A stretch of 64,000 nucleotides of DNA from Candidatus Electrothrix aestuarii (GCA_032595685.2 CP159373.1:4317821-4381820), one strand, 5' to 3'; counted from the first letter of the stretch, positions 1-7,833 are shown. The notes: generated by a model from the letters alone, not told the origin. Made by a program: numbers and translations.

Positions 1-240
1 ATTTTCTATAGAGTTTTTGAGGAGTACTCGATACCGGAGTGTTCGAAAGAAGGTTTGTAAAACACTTGCCAGCATATAAAACAATAAAGCATTCCTTGTG
101 GTATGAGCCAATACGGAAAAAAGTTTAGGGCGAATGGCAAGCTCTGCTGTTCCGTCAATGCCATTAATGAGAACGGCAACAAGAAGAAAGGAAATGCCTA
201 AGGACAGAAGCGTGTTGAGCAAAAACCTATGATTAAGCAT
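1..240 (-). CDS. Flippase-like membrane protein, N-terminal part (cut by window edge)
   Basis: The minus strand opens with an ATG at 240 and stays open for 80 codons to the left edge, so only the N-terminus is present. It starts MLNHRFLLNTLLSLGISF and has a hydrophobic segment at residues 7-26 and another amphipathic helix near 50-62 (LLFYMLASVLQTFFRTLRYR). Together with the downstream-of-start position 11 bp from another flippase-like gene, this resembles the N-terminus of the lysylphosphatidylglycerol-synthase-TM/UPF0104 family. The family call is inference from the topology and the neighbour; the decisive C-terminal part is outside the window. Confidence 0.5.
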   Translation of the reverse strand, partial: MLNHRFLLNTLLSLGISFLLVAVLINGIDGTAELAIRPKLFSVLAHTTRNALLFYMLASVLQTFFRTLRYRVLLKNSIEN

Positions 241-251
241 AACTCATTTTC

Positions 252-1235
252 TCAAGATGTAGGAGCATCTGCTGGATTCGTTGGCCGAGATGTCAGCAGG
301 CGGAACAAGTAAACAAGCCCCCCAATCAGCGAGTAACCCAACGAGGTCCCCAAAAACAGCAGGGCCAGTGAGCGGGTCTGAATATCAGTCATGCCAACCC
401 AACCAAAGAAAAATACATACCCCACATCTCGCAACCCCAAACCAAACACAGAAATGGGAAGGGCTTCCATCAAGGTGATAAGCGGCACAAAAGCACTGAA
501 ATAAAAAAAAGAAACCGAGGCGTGCAGAGACAGAGCCAAGAGCTGGACAATAAAAATAACTGAGAGCTGAAATACAAAGGATATCAGCATCACCTGCGTC
601 AACAACTTGCGGTCAGCGCCGTAGCATTGAAAAGAAAGAAAGAACTTTTCTGTCAGCTTTACCAGAAAGGGAAAACGATTCAATCGGGTCAGACTGAGCA
701 GAGCCCGTACAGGTTTCTCTTTGATCAAAGCGATGAGCACCACAAGCATAATCAGAAAAATCAACAAGGGGGCGAGAAAAAAGAAAAAATTATTAAACTC
801 TCGCGCAACAAGGACGGAAGAAATTAAGCTCAGGGAAACCAGAGCGAGAAAACCGGAAAAACGATCGGCAAAGACGGATGCGGCTGCCCGCACGTTCTCC
901 CTGCTTTTTTGTCCAATATCGTAAATTCGGTACGAGTCTCCACCAATATTTGAAGGTAAGAAAAGGTTATAAAAGCTGCCAATCAAATAGGTCATCGTCA
1001 GGGTTGAAAGCGGGATATCAACGCCATCAGCAGACAAAAAAAGACGCCATTTTAAGGCGCTCAAAACCGTATTAACAAAAAGCAGCAGGCCAATGGGCAG
1101 AAAATAAAGATAATTCAAGGAGCTCATAACTGCCTTGAGCTCCTCCAGAGGAATCCTGCGATAGAGGATGTACATCAAGGTTGTACTGAAAACTATCTTG
1201 GTCAGGAGCAGCAGATTTTTTTTCTTCCCACTCAT
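252..1235 (-). CDS. Lysylphosphatidylglycerol synthase TM / flippase-like family protein
   Basis: A 327-residue polytopic inner-membrane protein with about eight hydrophobic segments. The family-typical stretch TYLIGSFYNLFLPSNIGGD (about residues 82-100) and the later LITLMEALPISVFGLGLRD region are characteristic of the UPF0104/TIGR00374 flippase-like fold that is the membrane half of MprF. There is no aminoacyl-transfer domain, so lipid or polyprenol translocation is more plausible than LPG synthesis. The start overlaps the stop of the upstream acyltransferase by 4 bp, so the two are translationally coupled, and a second similar gene follows after 11 bp. A role in glycolipid or polysaccharide export is inferred from context. 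Confidence 0.75.
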   Translation of the reverse strand: MSGKKKNLLLLTKIVFSTTLMYILYRRIPLEELKAVMSSLNYLYFLPIGLLLFVNTVLSALKWRLFLSADGVDIPLSTLTMTYLIGSFYNLFLPSNIGGDSYRIYDIGQKSRENVRAAASVFADRFSGFLALVSLSLISSVLVAREFNNFFFFLAPLLIFLIMLVVLIALIKEKPVRALLSLTRLNRFPFLVKLTEKFFLSFQCYGADRKLLTQVMLISFVFQLSVIFIVQLLALSLHASVSFFYFSAFVPLITLMEALPISVFGLGLRDVGYVFFFGWVGMTDIQTRSLALLFLGTSLGYSLIGGLVYLFRLLTSRPTNPADAPTS

Positions 1236-1975
1236 GCCGTAGTATCCTTGCGATTTTTAACAACCCGAGCAGGAGCACCCACGGAAATTGTATACGCATC
1301 GACAGAGCGAGTTAAAATCGCACCAGCTCCGGCCACACTGCCCTTGCCCATCGTTACCCCGCCAAGCACCGTCACCTTGCCACCAAGCCAAACATCTTCC
1401 TCAAGATGAATACCGCCGTCGGCACGTATCCCCTGCTCCCGCATTGGGATATCCAGGCGATCAATATTATAACTCCCCCCTCCGACAAGAAAACATTGCT
1501 GGCCGATAATACAATCCGAGCCGATATGCACAGGACAATTATTAGTTGACTGAACTATGGTTCTGGCGTTTATCCCGCAGTTGTCTCCGATACTTATGGT
1601 TCCGTTCTTGCAGGAAATCATGACGTCATTGGAGAGCATAACATTATTGCCAAACCGGATGGACACTGATTCTGTTCCATGCCGACCATCAAGAATGCAG
1701 CCCTCACTGAGGATCACCGCATCACCGAGATGGATACGACCGGGTTGTCGGAGCGTAATACCGGCGGCAAACATGCAGCCTTTACCGCAACTGCCAAACA
1801 GCGCTGGCCAGAAAATTTTACGCAGGACCATCCCGAGTGCCCCTGGGATAGGAGCCAGAAACTGACACCATTCATAATAAAGAAAGGCGTAAAGCGAGCG
1901 GGTACCAACCATAACATCCTGGTATTTGGATAAGGACGATCCTTTCCCTGTTATGGCATTATGTGTTTTCTTCAT
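1232..1975 (-). CDS. Hexapeptide-repeat (left-handed beta-helix) acyltransferase
   Basis: A 247-residue protein with many imperfect hexapeptide turns, for example IRFGNN, ISIGDN, VHIGSD, IHLEED and VTVLGGVTMGKGSVAGAGA, ending in the common ISVGAPARVV. This is the trimeric left-handed beta-helix of O-acetyl/acyl transferases (WbbJ/LpxA superfamily), which move an acyl group from CoA or ACP to a sugar. An N-terminal hydrophobic patch (YAFLYYEWCQFLAPIPGALGM, about residues 29-49) may place it at the membrane. It is the first gene of a coupled operon with the flippase-like genes, which fits a surface glycan or lipid pathway. The exact substrate cannot be told. Confidence 0.8.
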   Translation of the reverse strand: MKKTHNAITGKGSSLSKYQDVMVGTRSLYAFLYYEWCQFLAPIPGALGMVLRKIFWPALFGSCGKGCMFAAGITLRQPGRIHLGDAVILSEGCILDGRHGTESVSIRFGNNVMLSNDVMISCKNGTISIGDNCGINARTIVQSTNNCPVHIGSDCIIGQQCFLVGGGSYNIDRLDIPMREQGIRADGGIHLEEDVWLGGKVTVLGGVTMGKGSVAGAGAILTRSVDAYTISVGAPARVVKNRKDTTA

Positions 1976-2235
1976 AAATCAAGAAAGTTAGGACAAAAAT
2001 AACGAGCAGCGTGACAAATCTACAAAGGATACCATCTTTTCCCCAGACTGACAACGTCACTTCTGAAGGAAGAGCAAAGCGATGCCACCCGCTCCTGCCA
2101 AGAAGGCCCCTTTTTATTTTGAAGGGAAGCATTATTTTGTTTATGATAGGCTCACTTGGTCATTTTCCTTGCTCTTGAATGAGTAAGAGTAGCTTGCCAT
2201 TTTTCACAAAAAATCTCTATACTAGGAGAAAATGT

Positions 2236-2646
2236 ATGAAGAAAATTTTGTTTCTGGTCTCAATATTCCTCTTTGTTGGGTCCTTAGCAGTGTCACTTGC
2301 TGCTGAGGCTCCGCGTATAAGCAAAGAAGAGCTGAAGGCGCTGATGGAATCAGGCGATGCGGTTATTATGGATGCACGCTCCAAAGCTGGTTGGGAGTTC
2401 AGCGACTATAAGATTAAAGGGGCTATTCGTACCCCGCTGGACACCGTTGACGAATGGCTGGACAGCATCCCCAAAGACAAAACCCTGGTTGTCTACTGTT
2501 CCTGACACAGTGAAGGCAGCAGTGCCAGTTTGGCACGCAAGTTGATTGAGGACAAAGGCTTAAAGAATGTCTATGCCCTTAAGGGTGGCTGGAACGAGTG
2601 GAATAAACAGGAAGATAAGGATGCTTATCCGGTAGAAAAAAAATAA
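2236..2646 (+). CDS. Periplasmic rhodanese, probable selenoprotein (in-frame TGA read as Sec)
   Basis: The start ATG at 2236 has an AGGAG 7 bp upstream and gives a Sec-type signal peptide (MKKILFLVSIFLFVGSLAVS) with a cut near AAEA. The rhodanese fold follows: DAVIMDARSKAGWEFSDYKI, GAIRTPLD and TLVVYCS. An in-frame TGA stands at 2503-2505 (codon 90). The frame continues without a break as HSEGSSASLARKLIEDKG and KNVYALKGGWNEW to TAA at 2644, all typical rhodanese C-terminal sequence. Family members read YCSC at this loop, so TGA replaces a Cys of the active-site loop. A hairpin 14-34 nt after the TGA fits a bacterial SECIS. With Sec the protein has 136 residues; otherwise it is a truncated 89-residue product. 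The alternative is a nonsense mutation. Confidence 0.8.
2519..2538 (+). promoter_or_regulatory. Candidate bacterial SECIS hairpin
   Basis: GTGCCA (2522-2527) pairs perfectly with TGGCAC (2531-2536) around a GTT loop. The stem extends by G2519-C2538 and C2520-G2537 with a bulged A. The loop begins 22 nt after the in-frame TGA at 2503-2505. Bacterial SECIS elements lie inside the coding region just after UGA with a short apical loop carrying G and U (as in E. coli fdhF), so both distance and loop fit. Recognition by SelB is inferred. Confidence 0.65.
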
Positions 2647-2653
2647 ATCTCTT

Positions 2654-2690
2654 GCAACCGGTTTCCAGGGTTAACTTGAAAACCGGTTGC
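2654..2690 (+). terminator. Hairpin after the rhodanese gene
   Basis: GCAACCGGTTT (2654-2664) is inverted at 2680-2690 (AAACCGGTTGC), forming an 11-bp stem 8 bp after the rhodanese stop. The trailing TTCTC is only a weak T-tract, so it may act as a bidirectional terminator between this gene and the convergent argS. Confidence 0.55.
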
Positions 2691-2780
2691 TTCTCAAATG
2701 ATCGCCAGGACGGAAGGTGATCTTTCTCCCCCCCTCCCCGACAATCTACAGTTCGACAATCTATAGTTCCTCTACCTTGC

Positions 2781-4439
2781 CTACATCTTGTCAGGAGCAG
2801 CCAGACCTACCAGATCCAGCCCGTTTGCCAGCACAGTCTTAATGCCCTGACAGAGACAGAGACGCGCAGCAGTGAACTGCTGATCCTCTGTTACCACCTT
2901 GTGTTTATTGTAAAAGGAGTGGAAATTGCCAGCCAGCTCCATGAGGAAGAAGATTATCCGATGGGGTGCCAAATCAGTCGCTGCATCCGCAACCAGGGCC
3001 GGATAAATGGCCAGCGTCTTGAGCAGCTGATATTCCTCCTCTTCCTTAAGCAAGGAGAGATCGGTTTCCGCAAACACCGGCATGCTCACTCCTTTTTCCT
3101 CTGCCATCCGCTCAATGGAACAAAGCCGTGCATGGGCGTACTGGACATAGTAGACCGGGTTTTCCTGGCTCTGGGCCTTGGCGACTTCCAGGTCAAATTC
3201 CAGCTGGGAATCATATTTCCGCATCAGGAAGAAGAAACGGAGGGCATCAACGCCTACTTCATCCACCAGTTCATCCACAGTCACAAAGGTGGCCTTGCGG
3301 GTGGACATCTTAACCTGCTTGCCATCCCGCAGTAGGGTCACGAACTGATACAATACCACATGGATCTTGGACTTATCGTATCCCAGGGCTTCAACACCAG
3401 CCAGGACATCAGGAACTGTGGCAATATGGTCAGCGCCAAATACGTTGATCATCCAGTCAAAACCACGCCGATATTTTTCCCGATGGTAGGCTATATCCGG
3501 GAGACGATAGGTGGGTTCACCGGTATTTTTGATGATCACCCGGTCCTGCTGTTCACCGAATTCTGTGGTCTTAAACCAGGTGGCATCATCCTGCTCATAG
3601 ACCAGGCCTTTTTTCCTCAGTTCAGCAACCACATCCTCAATCAGGCCTTCCTCGTACAGAGTGTGCTCGTTATAGTAGGAATCAAAGGTGATGCCGATGC
3701 GCTTCAAAGTGGCATCAATGTCCGCAAAAATGGCATTCTGGGCTCGCTTACGGAAGACATTCTGATCCGCCGCTTCGACAAAACCATCACCTGCCTCGTT
3801 GATCATTCCCTGAGCAATCTCGTAAATATAATCGCCCTGGTAGCCGTCTTCCGGGAATTCATTATCCAGACCCAGCTTTTCCAGATAGCGAGCGCGCAGG
3901 GAGTCTGCCAAAACGCGCATCTGGCGGCCTGCATCGTTAAAATAGTACTCACGGGTGACATCATGGCCCGTGGCCTGAAGAAGGCGGGCAATGGTATCTC
4001 CAAGGATGGCATTACGACCATGCCCTACGCTCAGCGGGCCGGTGGGGTTGGCGCTGACAAACTCTACCAGGACTTTTTTGTCCTGACCGATGTCGGAAAG
4101 ACCGAACTCCTTACCCTGCTCATTGATGGGCGTCAGGACCGTACACCAGACTGTGGGCTTGAGAAAGAGATTGACAAAACCAGGACCAGCGATTTCCACC
4201 TTTTCCAGCAAGTCCTCATCCTTATTCAGTAAGTCCACCAATTGTCCGGCGATTTCACGGGGATTGCGTTTTTCCTTGCCTGCCAGCACCATAGCGAAGT
4301 TGGTGGAAAAATCACCCTGGCCCTCATGGCGGGGTACTTCCACATTATAGATATTTGCGGCAGCATCGGACCAGAGTCCCTGTTCTACGCCCTGCTGGAA
4401 ACATTGGTCAACAAGTGTTTTTACTTGAGATCGTATCAT
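2781..4439 (-). CDS. argS: Arginyl-tRNA synthetase
   Basis: A 552-residue class I aminoacyl-tRNA synthetase that charges tRNA-Arg. The order is standard: the N-terminal Add1 domain (residues 1-85, with GQGDFSTNFAM), the catalytic Rossmann fold with VEFVSANPTGPLSVGHGRN (the HIGH motif as HGRN, 140-143), REYYFNDAGRQM, the KMSKS-equivalent KMSTRKA near 375, and the C-terminal DALR anticodon-binding domain (YAHARLCSI, NFHSFYNKHKV). Length is normal for bacterial ArgS. It is a single gene, with REP-type repeats starting about 35 bp upstream of its start codon. Confidence 0.97.
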   Translation of the reverse strand: MIRSQVKTLVDQCFQQGVEQGLWSDAAANIYNVEVPRHEGQGDFSTNFAMVLAGKEKRNPREIAGQLVDLLNKDEDLLEKVEIAGPGFVNLFLKPTVWCTVLTPINEQGKEFGLSDIGQDKKVLVEFVSANPTGPLSVGHGRNAILGDTIARLLQATGHDVTREYYFNDAGRQMRVLADSLRARYLEKLGLDNEFPEDGYQGDYIYEIAQGMINEAGDGFVEAADQNVFRKRAQNAIFADIDATLKRIGITFDSYYNEHTLYEEGLIEDVVAELRKKGLVYEQDDATWFKTTEFGEQQDRVIIKNTGEPTYRLPDIAYHREKYRRGFDWMINVFGADHIATVPDVLAGVEALGYDKSKIHVVLYQFVTLLRDGKQVKMSTRKATFVTVDELVDEVGVDALRFFFLMRKYDSQLEFDLEVAKAQSQENPVYYVQYAHARLCSIERMAEEKGVSMPVFAETDLSLLKEEEEYQLLKTLAIYPALVADAATDLAPHRIIFFLMELAGNFHSFYNKHKVVTEDQQFTAARLCLCQGIKTVLANGLDLVGLAAPDKM

Positions 4440-4474
4440 GTTAAATAGATTATTGTATGCTGTTATATTATCCC

Positions 4475-4735
4475 GAAGGTGTTACCCCGGGCTGGATATG
4501 TAATTGTACGCAGGGTGTTACCCTACGCTGGTATATAGAGCCCCGTTGGGGCAACTTGCTCAGAATGATCAACCGGATATCGTCGCTGCCTCTGTGCATA
4601 TCGTGCTGGAGACAATGCCCTGAAAGGGCAATATAAATCAGGCCGGGGTAACACCCCGGACGAAAACGACCGAACATACAGCCGGTATGCTCAGGGTGTT
4701 ACCCTGAGCTAAGTATATATAGCCCCGTTGGGGCA
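4475..4735. repeat. REP-like palindromic repeats, left cluster (four units)
   Basis: Copies of a unit made of a palindrome like CAGGGTGTTACCCTG and a second stem-loop AGCCCCGTTGGGGCA. Direct units lie at 4511-4553 and 4691-4735, a partial one at 4475-4495, and an inverted one at 4616-4659 (TGCCCTGAAAGGGCA, then a CCGGGGTAACACCCCGG-type palindrome). The same units recur right of the adjacent transposase, making a BIME-like array. This fills the gap between argS and the transposase; no other gene is seen in it. Confidence 0.85.
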
Positions 4736-4752
4736 TTATGTGTCCTTGTAAT

Positions 4753-5208
4753 TCAATCCCACACGTACCTTTCGTCGTACTCTATATCATATTTTTGCAT
4801 AATTCGCCGAAATTCATCTTGAAAAGAAGTCTGTCGGTGATGTTCCTCCTGCTGAACGATATATTTCTTCAACGCGCCGACATGCGACGGGCTGACGGAA
4901 AAAACGCCGTATCCGCTCTGCCAATGAAAGTTGTCGGTGGCGTCACTCCGTTGCTTGAGCCGGCTTGAGGAGGTGCGCTTGATATCCCGGACAAAATCCG
5001 CCACGGTCATGGTGCGCGACATAGTACAGATAAGGTGTACATGATCGGCAACACCGCCGACTGTCACGGCGGGGGCGCCCAGCTCCCGGCAGGTTCCGGC
5101 AAGATAGACATGGGTTTCTCGACGCACCTCCTTATCGGCAAGAAAGGGTATTCTCTCTTTGGTGGAAAAAATAATGTGGAGATATATTTTCGCGAGGGAT
5201 TGCGGCAC
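4753..5208 (-). mobile_element. REP-associated tyrosine transposase (IS200-like Y1, RAYT)
   Basis: A 151-residue protein with the HUH fold of IS200/IS605 transposases: LHIIFSTKERIPFL, the metal-binding HVH at 56-58 (ADHVHLI) and the catalytic Tyr116 in KKYIVQQ, followed by EEHHRQTSFQDEF. It begins with GTG at 5208 after an AGAGGA ribosome-binding site. REP-like palindromes flank it on both sides in inverted arrangement, the hallmark of REPtrons, in which a domesticated single-copy Y1 transposase is linked to dispersed REP sequences. All catalytic residues are present, so it is probably functional on single-stranded DNA. Confidence 0.88.
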
Positions 5209-5230
5209 GATGTAATTCCTCTGTCCGATA

Positions 5231-5338
5231 TACCCTGAAAGGGTTATATAATTTCAGCACCGGGTAACACCCCGTGCAATCGGCATGAAATCTCAGGGTG
5301 TTACCCTGAGCTGGTTATATACAGCCCCGTTGGGGCAT
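5231..5338. repeat. REP-like palindromic repeats, right cluster (two units)
   Basis: An inverted unit at 5231-5275 (TACCCTGAAAGGGTTATATA followed by a CGGGTAACACCCCG palindrome) and a direct unit at 5292-5338 (CAGGGTGTTACCCTG, then CAGCCCCGTTGGGGCA). They match the units at 4475-4735 and bracket the REP-associated transposase. Confidence 0.85.
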
Positions 5339-5409
5339 TCTTCCCTGATGCAGAATGGTCCGTACCTGTCGCAGCATCACGCAGAATCCGGAGAAAACAA
5401 CAAAGCAGT

Positions 5410-5577
5410 GCTCCTGGATGAGTTTTCCCTGCTCCTGAACGATTTTTCACCGCTCCCGGATGACTTTTCCCTGCTCCTCGGCCATTTTTCCGTGCTTTTT
5501 TGTCATTTCGCCGGGCTGTTTTGCCGTTTTTCACTGCTCCTTTGTGGTTTTGCCCGGCTATTCCATCTTTTTTCCAG
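5410..5577. repeat. 21-bp minisatellite, eight degenerate tandem units
   Basis: Eight head-to-tail 21-bp units without spacers run from 5410, each starting GCT and ending in a T-rich half (for example GCTCCTGAACGATTTTTCAC plus C). The 5-prime units are better conserved than the last ones. The period is seven codons, so overlapping open frames on both strands look like heptad repeats (LLNDFSP on plus; EQGKLIQ on minus), but none has a convincing start or ribosome-binding site. It lies just downstream of the caspase gene. No protein-coding role is supported. Confidence 0.75.
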
Positions 5578-5673
5578 ACTGGGAAACAAAAACAACAAAG
5601 ACCGCAGTCGTTTTGCTGTACGCATCCATCTGCCTGCCAAGCAGCTGCTCGGAAAAAAATCAAAAAAACAAAA

Positions 5674-7446
5674 TCACTGTCCGCCGCGCACCAACCGAAC
5701 CGCATTAACGCCGTTGCGGAAGGCGGCGCGGGAATTGCCATAGTTGAAACCGACGAACCACGCGAAGTCCGAGAGGTACGCATAGGGCGACCCGGACCAG
5801 AACTGACCTGCCTCAAAGAACCGACCTGCCTCAGTATTCGGAAAAGCCTGTTGGTTAATCGTCGGCTTTTCCGACCCATCGTTGCAGTCGCCATCTTTGT
5901 CTTTCCCTTTGCTGCACTGCAACAAGGTTTTCAGCTCATCAATGGTCGGCAGCCGCCAGTCAGCATAACCTGCATAGTCAATCTTCTTGAAACGCTTCAC
6001 CGCCTCATCCCATGTATATCTTTCCATCTCGCCCTCTTCGCAGTTCACCCCGGACAAACCTTCCGCACAGCGTTTCCACATCAAGCCAGTTTCCGTGTCA
6101 GTAATAGTGCCATCACCATGATCAATATATTGCCCGATTCTTCTGTTTTTCTGCGGCATTTTATCAATTTTGGGCAGGGGCTGTAAATTTATCTGCGACA
6201 AAGAAGGAACCGGCTGCGGGGAAACGGAAACCTTCCCCATTGCCGGTGGAAGCGGCAATGTAAGCAACGGTTGTAAATCACCAGCCTGTGTTAACAGCGG
6301 AACTGGCTGCCAGGAAACGGAAATCTTGCCCATTTTCGGCATTACCACTGAAGCGGGAGGTGGTTCCCTGAAAAAATACCAACCTGCTCCTGCTGCCGCA
6401 CAAGACACAGCGGCAAGAATGAGCAGGAGGAGTTTCAACCTTGGAGATGGTGGCGGAGGAAGTTCCGGCGGGAGGCAGGTCTTCACCCAGCTCTCAACAA
6501 AATCACCCGTGCTGATTCGCTCATCAGCAAGCCGTTCAATCAGCAGAAGGCATTCCCTGTCTTTGGCCGTCATCTCCTTGTCCGGCAAGGAAATGACCTG
6601 CACCGCCTTGCCGACAATCCTGCTGGTCAGACGCCCGTCTGCGGCAAAGCGATGCAGGTTCCGCTCCATCTCCTGCCGCCGTCTTTCTTTGGCCTCCTTC
6701 CCGCTCCGGGCAACCACCAACTTTCCCTTCACATGCAGATCCCACTTCATGGGCTCCTGCGCACCATCCTCCCGCACCTTCTCATGGACATACTCGTACA
6801 ACTCCTGCATATCCACAAAACCGTCCTCATCCTTATCCGCCTCGCCAGAACGAATCCCCACCACAAGATGCTTGGTAAACAGGCCGTACTGATCGCCCTC
6901 TTTTTCCACCGCCGTCTGAATGCCGGAGGACGCTGTCATGATAAAGGTGCCCTGCCCGCTGGACATGAGCTGCAATTCCTCATTCACCCCGCCCTTGGTT
7001 CGGACAAACTCCTCGCCAGCAGCACCGCTGTAGCAGCAGTCCAGCAGCAGGATTTTCTTGCGCGAATAGGAAATATCAAAATACGATTTGATGGTCGAGG
7101 CCCGTATGGAGGTGGCCTCAAGGGCCTTGCTGTCCGTATTGACCGTGGCAAGACAAAGATGGCCCAGCCGGTTCAGTTTGCCATGCCCGGAAAAATAGAT
7201 CAGGACCAGGTCATCCTTGCCCGCGTTCGACAACACACTGTTCAGCTTGGGCAGAATCTCGTAGCTCGGCGCATTCCTGAACACAAAGGTCTCGGTAAAA
7301 TTGCCGAAATCAGGCGAGGACAAAATCGCATCCAGCGCATCAACATCATGCTCCGGGCAACGCAAAGGGCTGAGGCCGGATTCTGCCGAATACTCGCTAC
7401 TGGCAATAAGGATGGCGTAGCGTTTTTCAGCCATTACCCTTATCAA
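5674..7446 (-). CDS. Membrane-anchored caspase-like protease with C-terminal Lcl/DUF1566 fold (putative DGR target)
   Basis: A 590-residue protein. Residues 5-250 are a caspase/metacaspase (C14) domain with the His loop FSGHGK (His88) and the Cys loop LLLDCCYSGA (Cys137/138). DKDEDGFVDMQE (204-215) looks like an EF-hand loop. A proline patch is followed by a transmembrane helix at 336-358 and a linker with two copies of MGKxSVSxQPVP. Residues 440-590 form the Lcl_C/DUF1566 C-type-lectin-like domain (DTETGLMWKR, YADWRLPTIDEL, ending NAVRLVRGGQ). The last 35 codons have the composition of a diversified region. It overlaps the upstream EACC1-like gene by 20 bp (or 8 bp if it starts at the Met codon at 7434). 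Likely role: a signal-activated protease effector in a conflict or cell-death system. Confidence 0.85.
   Translation of the reverse strand: MIRVMAEKRYAILIASSEYSAESGLSPLRCPEHDVDALDAILSSPDFGNFTETFVFRNAPSYEILPKLNSVLSNAGKDDLVLIYFSGHGKLNRLGHLCLATVNTDSKALEATSIRASTIKSYFDISYSRKKILLLDCCYSGAAGEEFVRTKGGVNEELQLMSSGQGTFIMTASSGIQTAVEKEGDQYGLFTKHLVVGIRSGEADKDEDGFVDMQELYEYVHEKVREDGAQEPMKWDLHVKGKLVVARSGKEAKERRRQEMERNLHRFAADGRLTSRIVGKAVQVISLPDKEMTAKDRECLLLIERLADERISTGDFVESWVKTCLPPELPPPPSPRLKLLLLILAAVSCAAAGAGWYFFREPPPASVVMPKMGKISVSWQPVPLLTQAGDLQPLLTLPLPPAMGKVSVSPQPVPSLSQINLQPLPKIDKMPQKNRRIGQYIDHGDGTITDTETGLMWKRCAEGLSGVNCEEGEMERYTWDEAVKRFKKIDYAGYADWRLPTIDELKTLLQCSKGKDKDGDCNDGSEKPTINQQAFPNTEAGRFFEAGQFWSGSPYAYLSDFAWFVGFNYGNSRAAFRNGVNAVRLVRGGQ
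5677..5799 (-). other. Putative DGR variable region at the 3-prime end of the caspase gene
   Basis: In the final codons, the surface positions of the lectin-like fold carry Tyr, Tyr, Leu, Phe, Phe, Gly, Asn, Tyr, Asn, Ser, Arg, Ala, Ala, Phe, Asn, Gly, Val and Asn. Every one of these codons ends in C or T, as expected when AAC/AAT template codons are mutated at their adenines. Intervening scaffold codons (GCG, TCG, TGG, CGG, TTG, GTG) do not. The segment ends at the stop codon with NAVRLVRGG, a usual DGR target terminus. No reverse transcriptase or template repeat is seen in this window. Confidence 0.55.
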
Positions 7447-7816
7447 TGCCGGATTCTACAAGCTGCTTCACATCCTGGAAAGTCTGCTGTATCTGCTCCG
7501 GGCGCATATGCTCCGCCTCAAATTTCAGCGTTCTACTGTCGCCCATATCAAGCTCAATCTTGATGCTCGGCTTACGCGCAAAATACGTTTGCAATACAGG
7601 CATCAAAGCGACAATAGCACCACCGCCTCCCACCGCAGCAAGGATAATCTGGCCGATGGTGACAGCATCACCTCGTGTGCCAATTCCACCTGCTTCTTCA
7701 GGCAATTGCGCGGTCAAGTCGGTTTCCTGATTGACGCTGTTCTTAAGCTCGATGGTCAATTCCTGAATGTCCTCGTCGGACATTGCATCATCATGTAGGC
7801 GGAGTGTGACGTTCAT
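7427..7816 (-). CDS. EACC1-like effector-associated protein
   Basis: A 129-residue protein: an N-terminal beta-rich part (VTLRLHDDAMSDEDIQELT), a glycine-rich hydrophobic helix (IILAAVGGGGAIVALMPVLQ, about 57-76) followed by TYFARKP, then a strand pair KIELDMGDSRTLKFEAE. This layout matches the effector-associated constant component 1 family, known as a fixed partner of caspase and other effectors in NTP-dependent conflict systems. It sits directly upstream of, and overlaps, the caspase gene, which supports the call. Biochemical function is unknown for the family; the assignment rests on pattern recognition. Confidence 0.6.
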   Translation of the reverse strand: MNVTLRLHDDAMSDEDIQELTIELKNSVNQETDLTAQLPEEAGGIGTRGDAVTIGQIILAAVGGGGAIVALMPVLQTYFARKPSIKIELDMGDSRTLKFEAEHMRPEQIQQTFQDVKQLVESGIDKGNG

Positions 7817-7833
7817 AATTTTTCAGAATAAAT

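Noticed and set aside
3360-4232. 290-residue open frame antisense to argS
   Set aside because: It lies fully inside argS on the other strand, has no ribosome-binding site and no recognisable motif; a shadow of a well-coded gene.
5410-5577. CRISPR array
   Set aside because: Units are contiguous with no spacers and no cas gene is near.
5285-5894. Open frames on both strands across the 21-bp repeats
   Set aside because: They exist because the repeat period is a multiple of three; one runs through REP sequence and the caspase 3-prime end in the wrong frame.
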